Shown piece after piece: positions 49,807-58,389 of a DNA stretch of 64,000 nt. This DNA is from UMGS1322 sp900550765 (lineage in GTDB: Bacteria > Bacillota > Clostridia > Christensenellales > QALW01). Position 1 is the stretch's first letter, and the number at the start of each line of letters is the position of its first letter. A program made the translations under genes and the position numbers. Below the pieces are notes generated by a model that saw nothing but the letters and a program-made list of their open reading frames with translations, did no database searches and was not told the origin of the DNA. The DNA is taken from the NCBI GenBank assembly GCA_958448705.1, contig CAUDEY010000001.1:182724-246723 (forward strand). Direction: 5' to 3'.

Positions 49807-50898
49807 TTATTTTGTGCCGAATACCTTTTTAATGGCTTCTAAGTACCCGTAACCATATTTTTTCTCCGGCTCCAAATAGCCACCCTCCGTCCATTCATTC
49901 CAGGCATACAAGGTCACGATCTTATTGCGGTTTTTGCCGGCATCCAAAAAATCCTTACTCATCTGCAGAGCCTTTTCAAATTCCTCGGGGGTATTCTCAC
50001 TCATGATCGTACAATAATAGCCACCGTTGGGATCCGCCACATATTCTTCCTGCGGATCAAAGCGTCCGCTGGAATCCCACCCCATAGAAACATTGGGATA
50101 ATATTCAACTGAGAACGTATTTCTAAACTTTTCCCAATAGGGGACTGCACCGTCACGCCAATCAGCATACGGCGCATAAAGCGGTGCCTTAGGTACAAAG
50201 TTATGAATCCACACATAACTGGTAACACTATCCCCTTTGCAGATCTCCACAGCTTTATTTTTATCGCTTCCGGTCAATGCCTCATTCTGCAATCCCCATT
50301 CTACAAAGTTTATATGCAGCTTATACCCCTTAGCTGCCGCCTTTTTGCGGAACGACTCGATGGCCTCAGCCGCCTGCTGCATACCGCCTAACCCTTTTAC
50401 AAATGTAGAAAGTTCATACAGGGAAAAATACTTGCCTCCGTCCACCTCCCAATATTCCGGCAGGTGAAAATAATTTTCAATCACATAATCTGTCAGCAGT
50501 TCCCACCGCTCACGGGAAAGTTCCCGGTGATTGCACAGCATCAAACCGAATTTCATTCTGCTTCTGTTTTTAGCCTTTAAAAAACCTTTTTCCAGGGCAG
50601 AATGCAAAAATTTACCGGTATCCTCTCCATTCATATCCCAGTACCAGTCATAAATAAACACATCGATTCCATGGTCTGCCGCCGCGTCAATTTGAATTTC
50701 ACTGGTTTTAGGATCGGATTCATCCAAATATCCCCACACAGGAACTTTAGGCTGGTTATGTCCGGGAAAACGAGGAACGGCATGTTTTAACACGTCCCAC
50801 TCGCTCCAATCTCTGCTTTTGCCCAGCAATTCCTCATGCTGAGGATCATGATGCCACTGGGGAAAGTAATAGGCTGCTACTGTATATTCTCTTTTCAT
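49807..50898 (-). CDS. WbsX/GH99-like protein (copy 2)
   Basis: 363 residues, same fold and motifs as copies 1 and 3: YTVAAYYFPQWHHD at the N-terminus, VFIYDWYWDMNGED in the barrel and ITLYAWNEWTEGGYLEPEKKYGYGYLEAIKKVF-type ending (here VTLYAWNEWTEGG). ATG at 50898 follows GGAGAG. It starts 1 nt after the stop of copy 3, so they are translationally coupled. The SGNH gene follows 46 nt downstream. Confidence 0.8.
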   Translation of the reverse strand: MKREYTVAAYYFPQWHHDPQHEELLGKSRDWSEWDVLKHAVPRFPGHNQPKVPVWGYLDESDPKTSEIQIDAAADHGIDVFIYDWYWDMNGEDTGKFLHSALEKGFLKAKNRSRMKFGLMLCNHRELSRERWELLTDYVIENYFHLPEYWEVDGGKYFSLYELSTFVKGLGGMQQAAEAIESFRKKAAAKGYKLHINFVEWGLQNEALTGSDKNKAVEICKGDSVTSYVWIHNFVPKAPLYAPYADWRDGAVPYWEKFRNTFSVEYYPNVSMGWDSSGRFDPQEEYVADPNGGYYCTIMSENTPEEFEKALQMSKDFLDAGKNRNKIVTLYAWNEWTEGGYLEPEKKYGYGYLEAIKKVFGTK

Positions 50899-50899
50899 A

Positions 50900-51991
50900 T
50901 CAGTTCTCTCCAAACACACTTTTTATCGCTTCCAAATACCCGTATCCGTTTACCGAATCCGGCTCTAAATAGCCGCCCTCGGTCCACTCGTTCCAGGCAT
51001 ATAGCGTTACAATTTTATTTTTGGGATTGGTATCATCCATATGACGCTTAGCCGCCAGCAAAGCACGCCGAAATTCCTCCGGCGTATTGTTTTTAATAAT
51101 GGAGGAAAAATACGGCGTATGCTGAATTTCATATTCTCCCGAAAGAGTATGATACATCAGCGGGCCGCCCTCATAATACTTCATAGTTTCCGGACAGCGC
51201 GGTGAAGGATCCCAGCCCATAGAAACATGCGTATGATACGGTACCGGATATTTTTGTTCAATCTTCTTCATCTCTTCATAGGCACTCTCTGCCCACTCGC
51301 TGTAATCGCCGCAGGGCCACTGGGGAACGGTATTGTGCGCCCAAACATAACTTGTAAGCGCATCGATGCCCAGCTTTTCAACCAGTTCCTTAGGATCCAG
51401 TTCCTTGCAGCAGAACTCCTGCAGTCCCCACTCCACCGCTACTAAATGAATCTTTAAGCCTGCGTCCGCGGCCTTTTGGCGGAAAATCTGCAGCAGCTCA
51501 GCGGCTTTTTCCACCCCGCCCCAGGCATGCACATGTTTACCCAGTTCATAAATGGAATAATAGCAGGCACCGTCCACTTTCCAGTAGTTAGGCTGCTTGA
51601 AGTATTCGTTAATAATATAATCAAACATTCCCAAGGTATCGTCATAATCCTTTGCGCCGCCGCACTGCATCAGGCCGAATTTCAGCCGGCTACGGCTGGG
51701 AGCCTTTAGGAACTGCTCCAGAACGGTATTATTCCCCCGATAGCCCCAGTCAAAAATAAACGCCGTAAGGCCGTGATCAGCCGCAGTATTGATCTGGAGC
51801 TCCACCGTATCCATTTGAGAATCGTCCAAATATCCCCACATGGGAATTTTGGGCTGCGCATGCCCCGGAAAACGGGGAATCGCACGCTTGGTATATTCCC
51901 ACTCCGTCCATCCCTTACCGCGCTTTATATCATTGTATTCTGTAGGATGCCAGTTGGACCAATGATAACAAGCTACATCATATTTTGCCAT
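50900..51991 (-). CDS. WbsX/GH99-like protein (copy 3)
   Basis: 363 residues beginning MAKYDVACYHWSNWHPTEYND. It has the same WNEWTEGGYLEPD and GYGYLEAIKSVFG end as copy 2, to which it is clearly closer than to copy 1. It differs most in the central loop (GPLMYHTLSGEYEIQHTPYFSS). AAGGCGG precedes the ATG. It is the first gene of the operon driven by the promoter at 52056-52084. Confidence 0.8.
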   Translation of the reverse strand: MAKYDVACYHWSNWHPTEYNDIKRGKGWTEWEYTKRAIPRFPGHAQPKIPMWGYLDDSQMDTVELQINTAADHGLTAFIFDWGYRGNNTVLEQFLKAPSRSRLKFGLMQCGGAKDYDDTLGMFDYIINEYFKQPNYWKVDGACYYSIYELGKHVHAWGGVEKAAELLQIFRQKAADAGLKIHLVAVEWGLQEFCCKELDPKELVEKLGIDALTSYVWAHNTVPQWPCGDYSEWAESAYEEMKKIEQKYPVPYHTHVSMGWDPSPRCPETMKYYEGGPLMYHTLSGEYEIQHTPYFSSIIKNNTPEEFRRALLAAKRHMDDTNPKNKIVTLYAWNEWTEGGYLEPDSVNGYGYLEAIKSVFGEN

Positions 51992-52055
51992 AAGTAGTTA
52001 CCGCCTTTTTTCTTAATTTGCTGCCGGAACCATTCCTCCCGCAGCACCTTTCCTT

Positions 52056-52084
52056 ATTGTAAGAGTTCAAACCGGGAAAGTCAA
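52056..52084 (-). promoter_or_regulatory. Promoter of the WbsX-WbsX-SGNH operon
   Basis: On the minus strand TTGACT (52079-52084), 17 nt and TACAAT (52056-52061), 65 nt before the first ATG. Confidence 0.8.
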
Positions 52085-52163
52085 TAGGCAATCGATATTT
52101 TTTTAAAATTTTTTATTTTTAAAATCCATAATCCTTCTGTCTTGAAAAGACAGCCTGTTTTCT

Positions 52164-52196
52164 CCAAAAATAAAACTTCCTTAAAAAAGGAAGTTT
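52164..52196 (-). terminator. Terminator of the GH63-like gene
   Basis: AAACTTCCTT and AAGGAAGTTT pair around AAAA; on the minus strand TTATTTTTGG follows. Confidence 0.88.
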
Positions 52197-52251
52197 CAAA
52201 AGCATCCGAATTCTTGCCGCATTACCTGGGAAAGAGCTCTTTAAGCCGTAG

Positions 52252-53478
52252 TCACTCTTCCAGCCCTAAGCGGCGCAGCGCGTGCAGGAAATAGAGCATA
52301 CAGCTGGAATACCACTGGGAACACTCGGAAGGCTCGCCTGTTATCGGGTGCAGCTCCTGTCCAAAGCGAAGAATATCCTCCCGGCACCAAGCGGAGATCC
52401 ATGCACGCATCATGCGGTTCATCTCTTCTCCGCGGCCGTAAAAATCCATCCAGCGCAAAGAACGCAGCGCCACCAATCCCTGAGAATAAAAACCCCAGGA
52501 ATTTCCTTTATGCCGCTGCTGCCAGGTCGGATCGGAAATAGAAACGGACGGAAACGGATATGGCGTACCGAACTCCTTTGAGTTAGCCAAATACCGGACA
52601 TAAATTTCATCCGCCAGATCTTTTTCCAATACATGTTCACAAAACAAGGAAGTAATCGAAATACTCTTTACCGGTATTTTATGCTCATGCTTATCCACAT
52701 CGTAAAAGAAACAGGTTTTCGGGTCAAAACAAATCTCCAAAAGTCTCTGCTTTACTTCCTCGGCTTTTTTCTCCCACGCAGCGGCCTCATCAAATCTTTT
52801 CAATTCTCTTGCCATATGTGCCAGCGCCCGCCGGGAACCATAAAATACGGCGTTAATATCCGGTGCGATAACCGGCGCGCAATCACAGCCTATCGGATAT
52901 CCCTCCGGCAGGTTTTCTGCCTTCTCCCGGCAGGGACCTGTAGGATACTTCATATTCCAAAGACGGCTGCTGTTATCATGGCCGCTGTCAAAACCGCAGA
53001 ACATCTCCACCAGCCCTGTTTCGCGGGTCATACGATTGCGGCAAAGCCATTCATCCCACCGGCAGCAGGAGGTATAATACGCCCCCAAATCCTCCTGCGG
53101 GTTCATCTGCCAAGCCTCATAGCACAGCGATGCAAAGGAAACGCACTCCTGCAGCTGGGTATAGAATACGTGGATTTCATTTCTCCCCTCCAAAATACTA
53201 TCGTCAATAATATTGCAGGGAAGGCGGCCGTCCTCGCGCTGGTGCTCCATAAAAAAGCGAACCTGCGAAGCGGCGATATCCGCATCCTCGGGATACAGCT
53301 GTGCCCAAGCCAGTGCATCAAAGGTATGCTCCAGCCAATAGCCGGGATATGTAGTGGAAATAAGAAAAAGCCGTCCATTATGCTGAGGAATCCGACGAAG
53401 ATGCTCCTTTCTGATACGCTCCAACACCATTTTTCGGTATGGTGCAACCATTTCCGGTGTAATTAACTGTTTTTCCAT
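52252..53478 (-). CDS. GH63/trehalase-like (alpha/alpha)6 glycoside hydrolase
   Basis: 408 residues, all-helical in appearance, with WLEHTFDALAWAQLYPED, GCDCAPVIAPDINAVFYGSRRALA, WGFYSQGLVALRSL and TGEPSECSQWYSSCMLYFLHAL. These match the MGH1-like domain of GH63 enzymes (glucosidases acting on alpha-glucosyl or mannosyl-glycerate-type substrates). The likely acidic residues are in ITGEPSE and FCGFDSGHDNSS. ATG at 53478 follows AGGAGG; the frame is open to 53538 but without a ribosome-binding site. No signal peptide. Confidence 0.77.
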   Translation of the reverse strand: MEKQLITPEMVAPYRKMVLERIRKEHLRRIPQHNGRLFLISTTYPGYWLEHTFDALAWAQLYPEDADIAASQVRFFMEHQREDGRLPCNIIDDSILEGRNEIHVFYTQLQECVSFASLCYEAWQMNPQEDLGAYYTSCCRWDEWLCRNRMTRETGLVEMFCGFDSGHDNSSRLWNMKYPTGPCREKAENLPEGYPIGCDCAPVIAPDINAVFYGSRRALAHMARELKRFDEAAAWEKKAEEVKQRLLEICFDPKTCFFYDVDKHEHKIPVKSISITSLFCEHVLEKDLADEIYVRYLANSKEFGTPYPFPSVSISDPTWQQRHKGNSWGFYSQGLVALRSLRWMDFYGRGEEMNRMMRAWISAWCREDILRFGQELHPITGEPSECSQWYSSCMLYFLHALRRLGLEE

Positions 53479-53554
53479 TGCAGCCTCCTTTATGTAAATA
53501 AAAATAAAATAGCCACGATTTAGGGCAATTTTTGCCAATATCGGCAGAATCCGT

Positions 53555-53595
53555 AAAAAGTCAAGGCCTCCGGCTTTATCTGCCGGCGGTCTTGA
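53555..53595 (-). terminator. Terminator of the clpB operon
   Basis: On the minus strand AGTCAAGACC pairs with GGCCTTGACT and an inner GCCGGC pairs with GCCGGA, followed by TTTTT. Confidence 0.9.
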
Positions 53596-53605
53596 CTGCC
53601 TGAAC

Positions 53606-56212
53606 TTATACCGTTACCTGCAGGACTCCGCTCTCATCGGTATCTACAGTAATCGTATCGTTGATATTCAGTTCTTTTGAAAGAATCGTGCGGGCGATCA
53701 TCGTTTCTACATGGCTCTGGATATACCGCTTCAACGGTCGGGCGCCATAGATCGGGTCAAATCCATGTTCTATGATATACTCTTTTGCTCTTTCGGTAAT
53801 ATGCAGCTTTAAAGAACGATCGGCAAGCCGTGCCTCCAAATGTTTAAGCATAATATCAATAATCTGGCCCATATCTTCTTTACGAAGAGGCTTGTAGAAC
53901 ACAATTTCATCTAATCGATTCAAAAATTCCGGCCGGAAACTATTCTTCAGCAAAGAGGAAACCCCCTCTTTTGCCTGCTGTGATATCTCGCCGTTGGCGT
54001 CGATTCCCTCCAGCAGCAGCTGAGAACCCAAATTACTGGTAAGAATGATAACGGTGTTTTTAAAATCCACCGTACGGCCCTGAGAATCGGTAATTCTTCC
54101 GTCGTCCAATACCTGCAGTAAAATATTGAAAACATCCGGATGTGCCTTTTCAATTTCATCAAACAGTACTACTGAATACGGTTTTCTTCTTACCTCCTCC
54201 GTCAGCTGGCCGCCCTCATCATAGCCCACATATCCCGGAGGGGCGCCGATCAAACGGGAAACAGAGAATTTCTCCATATATTCGCTCATATCGATACGAA
54301 TCATATTATGTTCATCATCAAATAAGCTCTCTGCCAGCGCTTTAGCCAGTTCCGTTTTTCCCACACCCGTAGGCCCCAGGAACAGAAAGGAACCAATCGG
54401 CCGGTTCGGGTCGCCGATCCCTGCCCGGGATCGAAGAATCGCCTCGGTAACCTTCGTCACGGCCTCTTCCTGGCCAACCACACGCCGATGCAGAATTTCA
54501 TCCAAGTGCAGAATTTTCTCCCTCTCTCCTTCCACCAGCTTTGCCACGGGAATTCCCGTCCACTTTGCTACGATACCCGCAATTTCCTCCTTCGTAACGG
54601 TATCGCGCACTAAGCTGTTGCTTGGCTTATCGGCACGCTCTTCGCTCTTCTTCTGTGCTTCTGCCAGCTTTTGTTCAAGTGCCGGCAAAACGGAATACCG
54701 AAGCTTTGCGGCTTTCTCATATTCATAATTGCGCTGGGCGGTCTCAATATCGCTTTGTGTTTGATCAATCTCTGTTTTGATATTTTTTACCGCATCGATC
54801 TCCTGTTTATCAGCCTCCCAGGCTGCTTTCATACTATTGAATGTTTCTCTGGCCTCCGCCAGTTCAGCCTTCAGTTTCTCCAACCGTTCTTTAGAAAGCG
54901 TGTCTGTTTCCTTGGAAAGCGCCATTTCTTCAATTTCCATCTGCATAATCCGGCGCCGCACGTCGTCCAGCTCCGCGGGCATGGAATCAATCTCCGTGCG
55001 TATCAATGCGCAGGCTTCATCCACAAGGTCAATGGCCTTATCCGGCAGAAAACGATCGGTGATATAGCGATTAGAAAGCGTTGCCGCAGCTATTAAAGCA
55101 TTGTCATGAATCTGTACGCCGTGAAAAATTTCATATTTCTCTTTTAACCCCCGCAGGATAGAAATGGTATCCTCCACAGTAGGTTCATCCACCTGTACCG
55201 GCTGGAACCGTCTCTCCAACGCGGCATCTTTTTCAATATATTGACGGTACTCATCCAGTGTTGTTGCACCAATACAATGCAGCTCACCGCGGGCAAGCAT
55301 CGGCTTCAGCAGGTTGCCTGCATCCATAGCGCCGTCCGTCTTTCCGGCACCTACGATCGTATGCAGCTCATCAATGAACAGAATAATCCTGCCCTCGCTG
55401 CTCTTGATCTCATTCAATACGGCTTTCAGCCGCTCTTCAAATTCACCCCTGAACTTGGCGCCGGCAATCAGTGAGCCCATATCCAGGGAAAAAATCGTTT
55501 TTTCTTTTAATCCTTCCGGCACATCACCGCGTACGATCCGCTGCGCGAGTCCCTCGGCTATCGCAGTCTTACCTACGCCCGGCTCACCGATTAATACCGG
55601 GTTATTTTTCGTTTTTCTTGAAAGAATACGGATTACATTTCGTATTTCCGTATCCCGCCCGATTACAGGGTCCAATTTTCCCTCCTTGGCTCTTTCCACA
55701 AGATCAAAACCGTATTTATTCAATGCATCATAAGTGCCCTCAGGATTATCACTGGTTACCTTCTGGCCGGCCTTTACCTTATCGAGCTCTTTTGCAAAGT
55801 TTTCCTTGGTAATATTAAACTGACGAAAAACCTCCTTAAGCTTTGCGGTAGGATTCTGTAATATCGCCAGCATGATATGTTCTACCGAAACATATTCGTC
55901 TCCGTTCTTTTGGGCAAGTTTCTCTGCCGAAGCTAAGACTTTATCCGTTTCCGGTGAAATATACACTTTGTCCGGCTCTCTGCCGCTGCCGCTGACCTTT
56001 GGAAGGCCCTCGATTCCTGCATCAACCGCTGCGGCAAGTTTATCGGTATCAATGCCCATTTTATTCAAAAGACTGCCGATCAGCCCCCCGTTCTGGTCAA
56101 CCAAGGCATATACGATATGCTCGGGCATAATCTGCATATTTTGATTTTCAATTGCAATTCTGTGCGCCGTTTGGATTGCTTCCATTGTTTTTTGCGTAAA
56201 TTTGTCCGTCAT
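53606..56212 (-). CDS. clpB: ATP-dependent disaggregase ClpB
   Basis: 868 residues, full length. It has a Clp N-domain, then AAA1 with Walker A GEPGVGKTAIAEGLA and Walker B IILFIDELHTIVGAG. The ClpB-specific coiled-coil middle domain (~405-530) carries PAELDDVRRRIMQMEIEE, and AAA2 has GPTGVGKTELAKALAE and VLFDEIEKAHPDVFN. The middle domain separates it from ClpA/ClpC. It rescues aggregated proteins together with DnaK. ATG overlaps the RHH gene stop (ATGA), so the two are coupled. Confidence 0.96.
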   Translation of the reverse strand: MTDKFTQKTMEAIQTAHRIAIENQNMQIMPEHIVYALVDQNGGLIGSLLNKMGIDTDKLAAAVDAGIEGLPKVSGSGREPDKVYISPETDKVLASAEKLAQKNGDEYVSVEHIMLAILQNPTAKLKEVFRQFNITKENFAKELDKVKAGQKVTSDNPEGTYDALNKYGFDLVERAKEGKLDPVIGRDTEIRNVIRILSRKTKNNPVLIGEPGVGKTAIAEGLAQRIVRGDVPEGLKEKTIFSLDMGSLIAGAKFRGEFEERLKAVLNEIKSSEGRIILFIDELHTIVGAGKTDGAMDAGNLLKPMLARGELHCIGATTLDEYRQYIEKDAALERRFQPVQVDEPTVEDTISILRGLKEKYEIFHGVQIHDNALIAAATLSNRYITDRFLPDKAIDLVDEACALIRTEIDSMPAELDDVRRRIMQMEIEEMALSKETDTLSKERLEKLKAELAEARETFNSMKAAWEADKQEIDAVKNIKTEIDQTQSDIETAQRNYEYEKAAKLRYSVLPALEQKLAEAQKKSEERADKPSNSLVRDTVTKEEIAGIVAKWTGIPVAKLVEGEREKILHLDEILHRRVVGQEEAVTKVTEAILRSRAGIGDPNRPIGSFLFLGPTGVGKTELAKALAESLFDDEHNMIRIDMSEYMEKFSVSRLIGAPPGYVGYDEGGQLTEEVRRKPYSVVLFDEIEKAHPDVFNILLQVLDDGRITDSQGRTVDFKNTVIILTSNLGSQLLLEGIDANGEISQQAKEGVSSLLKNSFRPEFLNRLDEIVFYKPLRKEDMGQIIDIMLKHLEARLADRSLKLHITERAKEYIIEHGFDPIYGARPLKRYIQSHVETMIARTILSKELNINDTITVDTDESGVLQVTV

Positions 56213-56856
56213 ATTAAATCTACCCCCTTATCCAGGTATTCCTTATACATGGTTTCAATTGCATTTTCGTCATATTTACCGCTTAAATAACCTTTCATAA
56301 CGGTATCAAACATTCGGATATAATTTGAAATTGCATCGGCAATTTGGCGACTGGTATAATTCTTATCCTGCGGAACAGTAATACTGCGGATAAAACGACC
56401 TTCATATAAAGCATACCGTATACCGGTATTTCTCCCATGCTTCTTTTCCACATGCGCCCACAGTTTAAAAAAACGATTCATTGCCTCAATCAAAGACGGC
56501 GACTGTGTGCGGAATACGACACTCAGCTGACCGATCGCACCGCCGTCAGGCTCCCGGTACAGCTCTACATCGTATTTAATCGTAGGTCGATACCGATATT
56601 CCAAGCTGCTTTTTAATGACATGGTACTTTGATGCGGTGCAACGTAAGGAACAATATCCGCTTCACAGCTATTGATAAAATCCTCTATTGTTTTAAAAAT
56701 ATTGCTGATACGCATCTCCGGCGTGGTAAAGGAGACATATTCGGCCAGGATCTGGTTAATCAGGTTGGAACGGTTCGTATTCTGCTGCAGCGCCTGCCGA
56801 TCGATTTCCCGTACTACCTCATCCATCAGCATTACACTATATAAACTCTTACTCAA
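56209..56856 (-). CDS. Ribbon-helix-helix regulator co-transcribed with clpB
   Basis: 215 residues. The first ~45 (SVMLMDEVVREIDRQALQQNTNRSNLINQILAEYV) form a CopG/Arc-type ribbon-helix-helix DNA-binding domain. The remaining ~165 residues have no family I recognise and may sense or oligomerise. The start is TTG, with GGAGGAG about 8 nt before it. It replaces the CtsR or HrcA/CIRCE arrangement usual for clp genes, and no CIRCE element was seen. It may autoregulate the clpB operon. Confidence 0.72.
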   Translation of the reverse strand: MSKSLYSVMLMDEVVREIDRQALQQNTNRSNLINQILAEYVSFTTPEMRISNIFKTIEDFINSCEADIVPYVAPHQSTMSLKSSLEYRYRPTIKYDVELYREPDGGAIGQLSVVFRTQSPSLIEAMNRFFKLWAHVEKKHGRNTGIRYALYEGRFIRSITVPQDKNYTSRQIADAISNYIRMFDTVMKGYLSGKYDENAIETMYKEYLDKGVDLI

Positions 56857-56910
56857 AGATACTCTCCTCCATTCCGGGCATTCAGACCGTTTGCCCCTTT
56901 TGATGTTCTC

Positions 56911-56939
56911 ATTATAATCTAATCAAATAAATTTGTCAA
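56911..56939 (-). promoter_or_regulatory. Perfect-consensus promoter of the RHH-clpB operon
   Basis: On the minus strand TTGACA (56934-56939), 17 nt and TATAAT (56911-56916), 55 nt before the TTG start. Confidence 0.88.
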
Positions 56940-57066
56940 GTATTTTATATAAATTATTTATCGAATTTTATATATTTTATTCCGAATCTCTTTTGTCGTT
57001 ATTTTTTTCTGCTTTATTTTGCTGTTTTAGTGATAAATTCTTGTAAGAATTTTTTTATTTTGGATA

Positions 57067-57095
57067 TTGACTTTTCACTTTCTCCCGTGTATAAT
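57067..57095 (+). promoter_or_regulatory. Promoter of the mini-ORF array
   Basis: TTGACT (57067-57072), 17 nt and TATAAT (57090-57095). It is followed by four repeated ribosome-binding-site/ATG units, with no normal gene before the next hairpin. Confidence 0.82.
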
Positions 57096-57109
57096 GAAAG
57101 TGTAAATAG

Positions 57110-57458
57110 AAAGAAAGAGGGAGTCCAATGGGAATTTAATATTTCTAACCTTAAAAATTTAAAAGAAAGACGTGAATCCAATGGGACAGTAATTTGATAA
57201 AATAAGCTTCTGTAAAGGATGGTATGATCTTATGTTCAGAAATGCAATTTTTATCAAACTTTAAAAAAGAAAGAGGGAGTCCAATGATAACCGTCTAACC
57301 AAGGTTCCTATTCCTTTATAATTTAGTTTTCCCTTTTTGTAAATTTTTATGGAGTGTTGCGTATGTTTCTTCTCCTTTTCATTTACAAAATCTAAAAGGA
57401 AGATGTGAGTCCAATGTTTCATTTAGCAAAAAAATTAAATATCATATACAATAAATAA
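57110..57458 (+). repeat. Array of four RBS/start-codon repeats with mini-ORFs
   Basis: The motif AAAGA-(G/C/T)-G-(G/T)-GA-(G/A)-TCCAATG occurs four times, with ATG at 57128, 57181, 57284 and 57414. Each opens a tiny frame: MGI-stop, MGQ-stop, MITV-stop and a 14-residue MFHLAKKLNIIYNK-stop. Units 1 and 3 share GAAAGAGGGAGTCCAATG exactly. Spacing is 53, 103 and 130 nt, and the sequence between units is unrelated, so this is not a simple tandem repeat or CRISPR. All four lie downstream of one good promoter. Function unknown. Confidence 0.7.
57414..57458 (+). CDS. 14-residue mini-ORF, last unit of the array
   Basis: ATG TTT CAT TTA... to TAA at 57456, product MFHLAKKLNIIYNK, basic and amphipathic in appearance. 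AAAGGAAG lies about 15 nt before the ATG and GTGAGT closer. Translation is uncertain. Confidence 0.35.
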   Translation: MFHLAKKLNIIYNK

Positions 57459-57516
57459 TTTTTCTATTGAACCAATAGAAGCAGAAATGAGATATATCAT
57501 AAAATGCATAAAACAG

Positions 57517-57553
57517 CCCCGCAGCAAAATTTGCTGCGGGGTTACTTTTTTAG
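57517..57553. terminator. Hairpin between the mini-ORF array and the TRIC gene
   Basis: CCCCGCAGCAAA and TTTGCTGCGGGG form a perfect 12-bp stem. On the plus strand GTTACTTTTTT follows, ending the array transcript; on the minus strand it lies 33 nt after the TRIC stop, so it can serve both. A smaller hairpin, TTCTATTG/CAATAGAA, lies at 57462-57480. Confidence 0.85.
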
Positions 57554-57574
57554 CACTGGCGGCTCACCGCCAAA

Positions 57575-58222
57575 CTATGAAGATTCCTCCTGCTTTTTTT
57601 CTTCCTCCAGTGCAGGAAGATTCCACTTATAATATGCCGAAAAACAGCGAATAAGCAAAACTACAGCCGCACCAATACCTGCTGCGGCTGCGGCTCCCGT
57701 AACCTTCCAAAGCGCCGTGCATACTGCCGCACCGATCAAGGAAGCCAATGCATAGATATGCTTTACAAAAATATACGGAATGTCCCCCGCCAACGTATCC
57801 CGAAGGACTCCGCCGCCAACGCCGGTAATAATGCCAATAAAAATATGCAGCATAAAATTATATTCCGGAAAGGCTGCAATTGATGCAGTCACCCCTACAA
57901 CCGTAAAAGCGCCTAAGCCAATTGAATCCATCAAAAACAACAAAAATTCATATATTCTCTTTCTTCTCATAATACTGCGGCGCAGCGGCGCTATTAGAAA
58001 TACGGCCGCCGTGATTGTCGCCGTAATCGGATAAATAGGCTGACGGAATACCGCGGGCGGTGTCCGGCCTAAAATAAGGTCACGCAGTACCCCTCCGCCG
58101 AAGCAGGTAATCAGCGCCAATACATAGGCGCCAAAAATATCCATTTTTTTACGCATAGCAGTAACCACACCGGAAACTGCAAAAGAAACAAGCCCTAAAA
58201 TCTCAAGAACAATAAGAAACAT
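57575..58222 (-). CDS. TRIC-type cation channel (UPF0126)
   Basis: 215 residues with seven hydrophobic segments and the two repeated signatures GGGVLRDLILGRTPP and GGGVLRDTLAGDIP, diagnostic of bacterial TRIC/YadS-type channels. It probably conducts K+ or other monovalent cations. ATG at 58222 follows GGGGAT; the frame is open to 58294 but that region holds the promoter. Confidence 0.9.
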   Translation of the reverse strand: MFLIVLEILGLVSFAVSGVVTAMRKKMDIFGAYVLALITCFGGGVLRDLILGRTPPAVFRQPIYPITATITAAVFLIAPLRRSIMRRKRIYEFLLFLMDSIGLGAFTVVGVTASIAAFPEYNFMLHIFIGIITGVGGGVLRDTLAGDIPYIFVKHIYALASLIGAAVCTALWKVTGAAAAAGIGAAVVLLIRCFSAYYKWNLPALEEEKKQEESS

Positions 58223-58265
58223 ACAACGAATCCCCGCACTGATTGCTGGTTTAAGCCTCCCATTA

Positions 58266-58294
58266 ATCGTAACATATTCTATGCGTAATGTCAA
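58266..58294 (-). promoter_or_regulatory. Promoter of the TRIC gene
   Basis: On the minus strand TTGACA (58289-58294), 17 nt and TACGAT (58266-58271). Confidence 0.75.
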
Positions 58295-58316
58295 TTATGC
58301 ATAGGCGGGAAAATAC

Positions 58317-58345
58317 TTGCAAAATCACTTGCTTTATGCTATATT
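58317..58345 (+). promoter_or_regulatory. Promoter of the methyltransferase leader
   Basis: TTGCAA (58317-58322), 17 nt and TATATT (58340-58345). It gives a leader of about 195 nt before the methyltransferase. Confidence 0.6.
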
Positions 58346-58389
58346 GAATATATTATGAATCATATTTGAGGTGTCTGTTTGGATATTGT

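Noticed and set aside
52633..53466. 277-residue ORF on the plus strand
   Set aside because: It is antisense to the GH63-like gene, with no motif or start signal.
57110..57458. Repeats at 57.1-57.4 kb as a CRISPR array
   Set aside because: Unit spacing is irregular (53, 103, 130 nt), the conserved part is a ribosome-binding site with ATG, and no cas gene is present.
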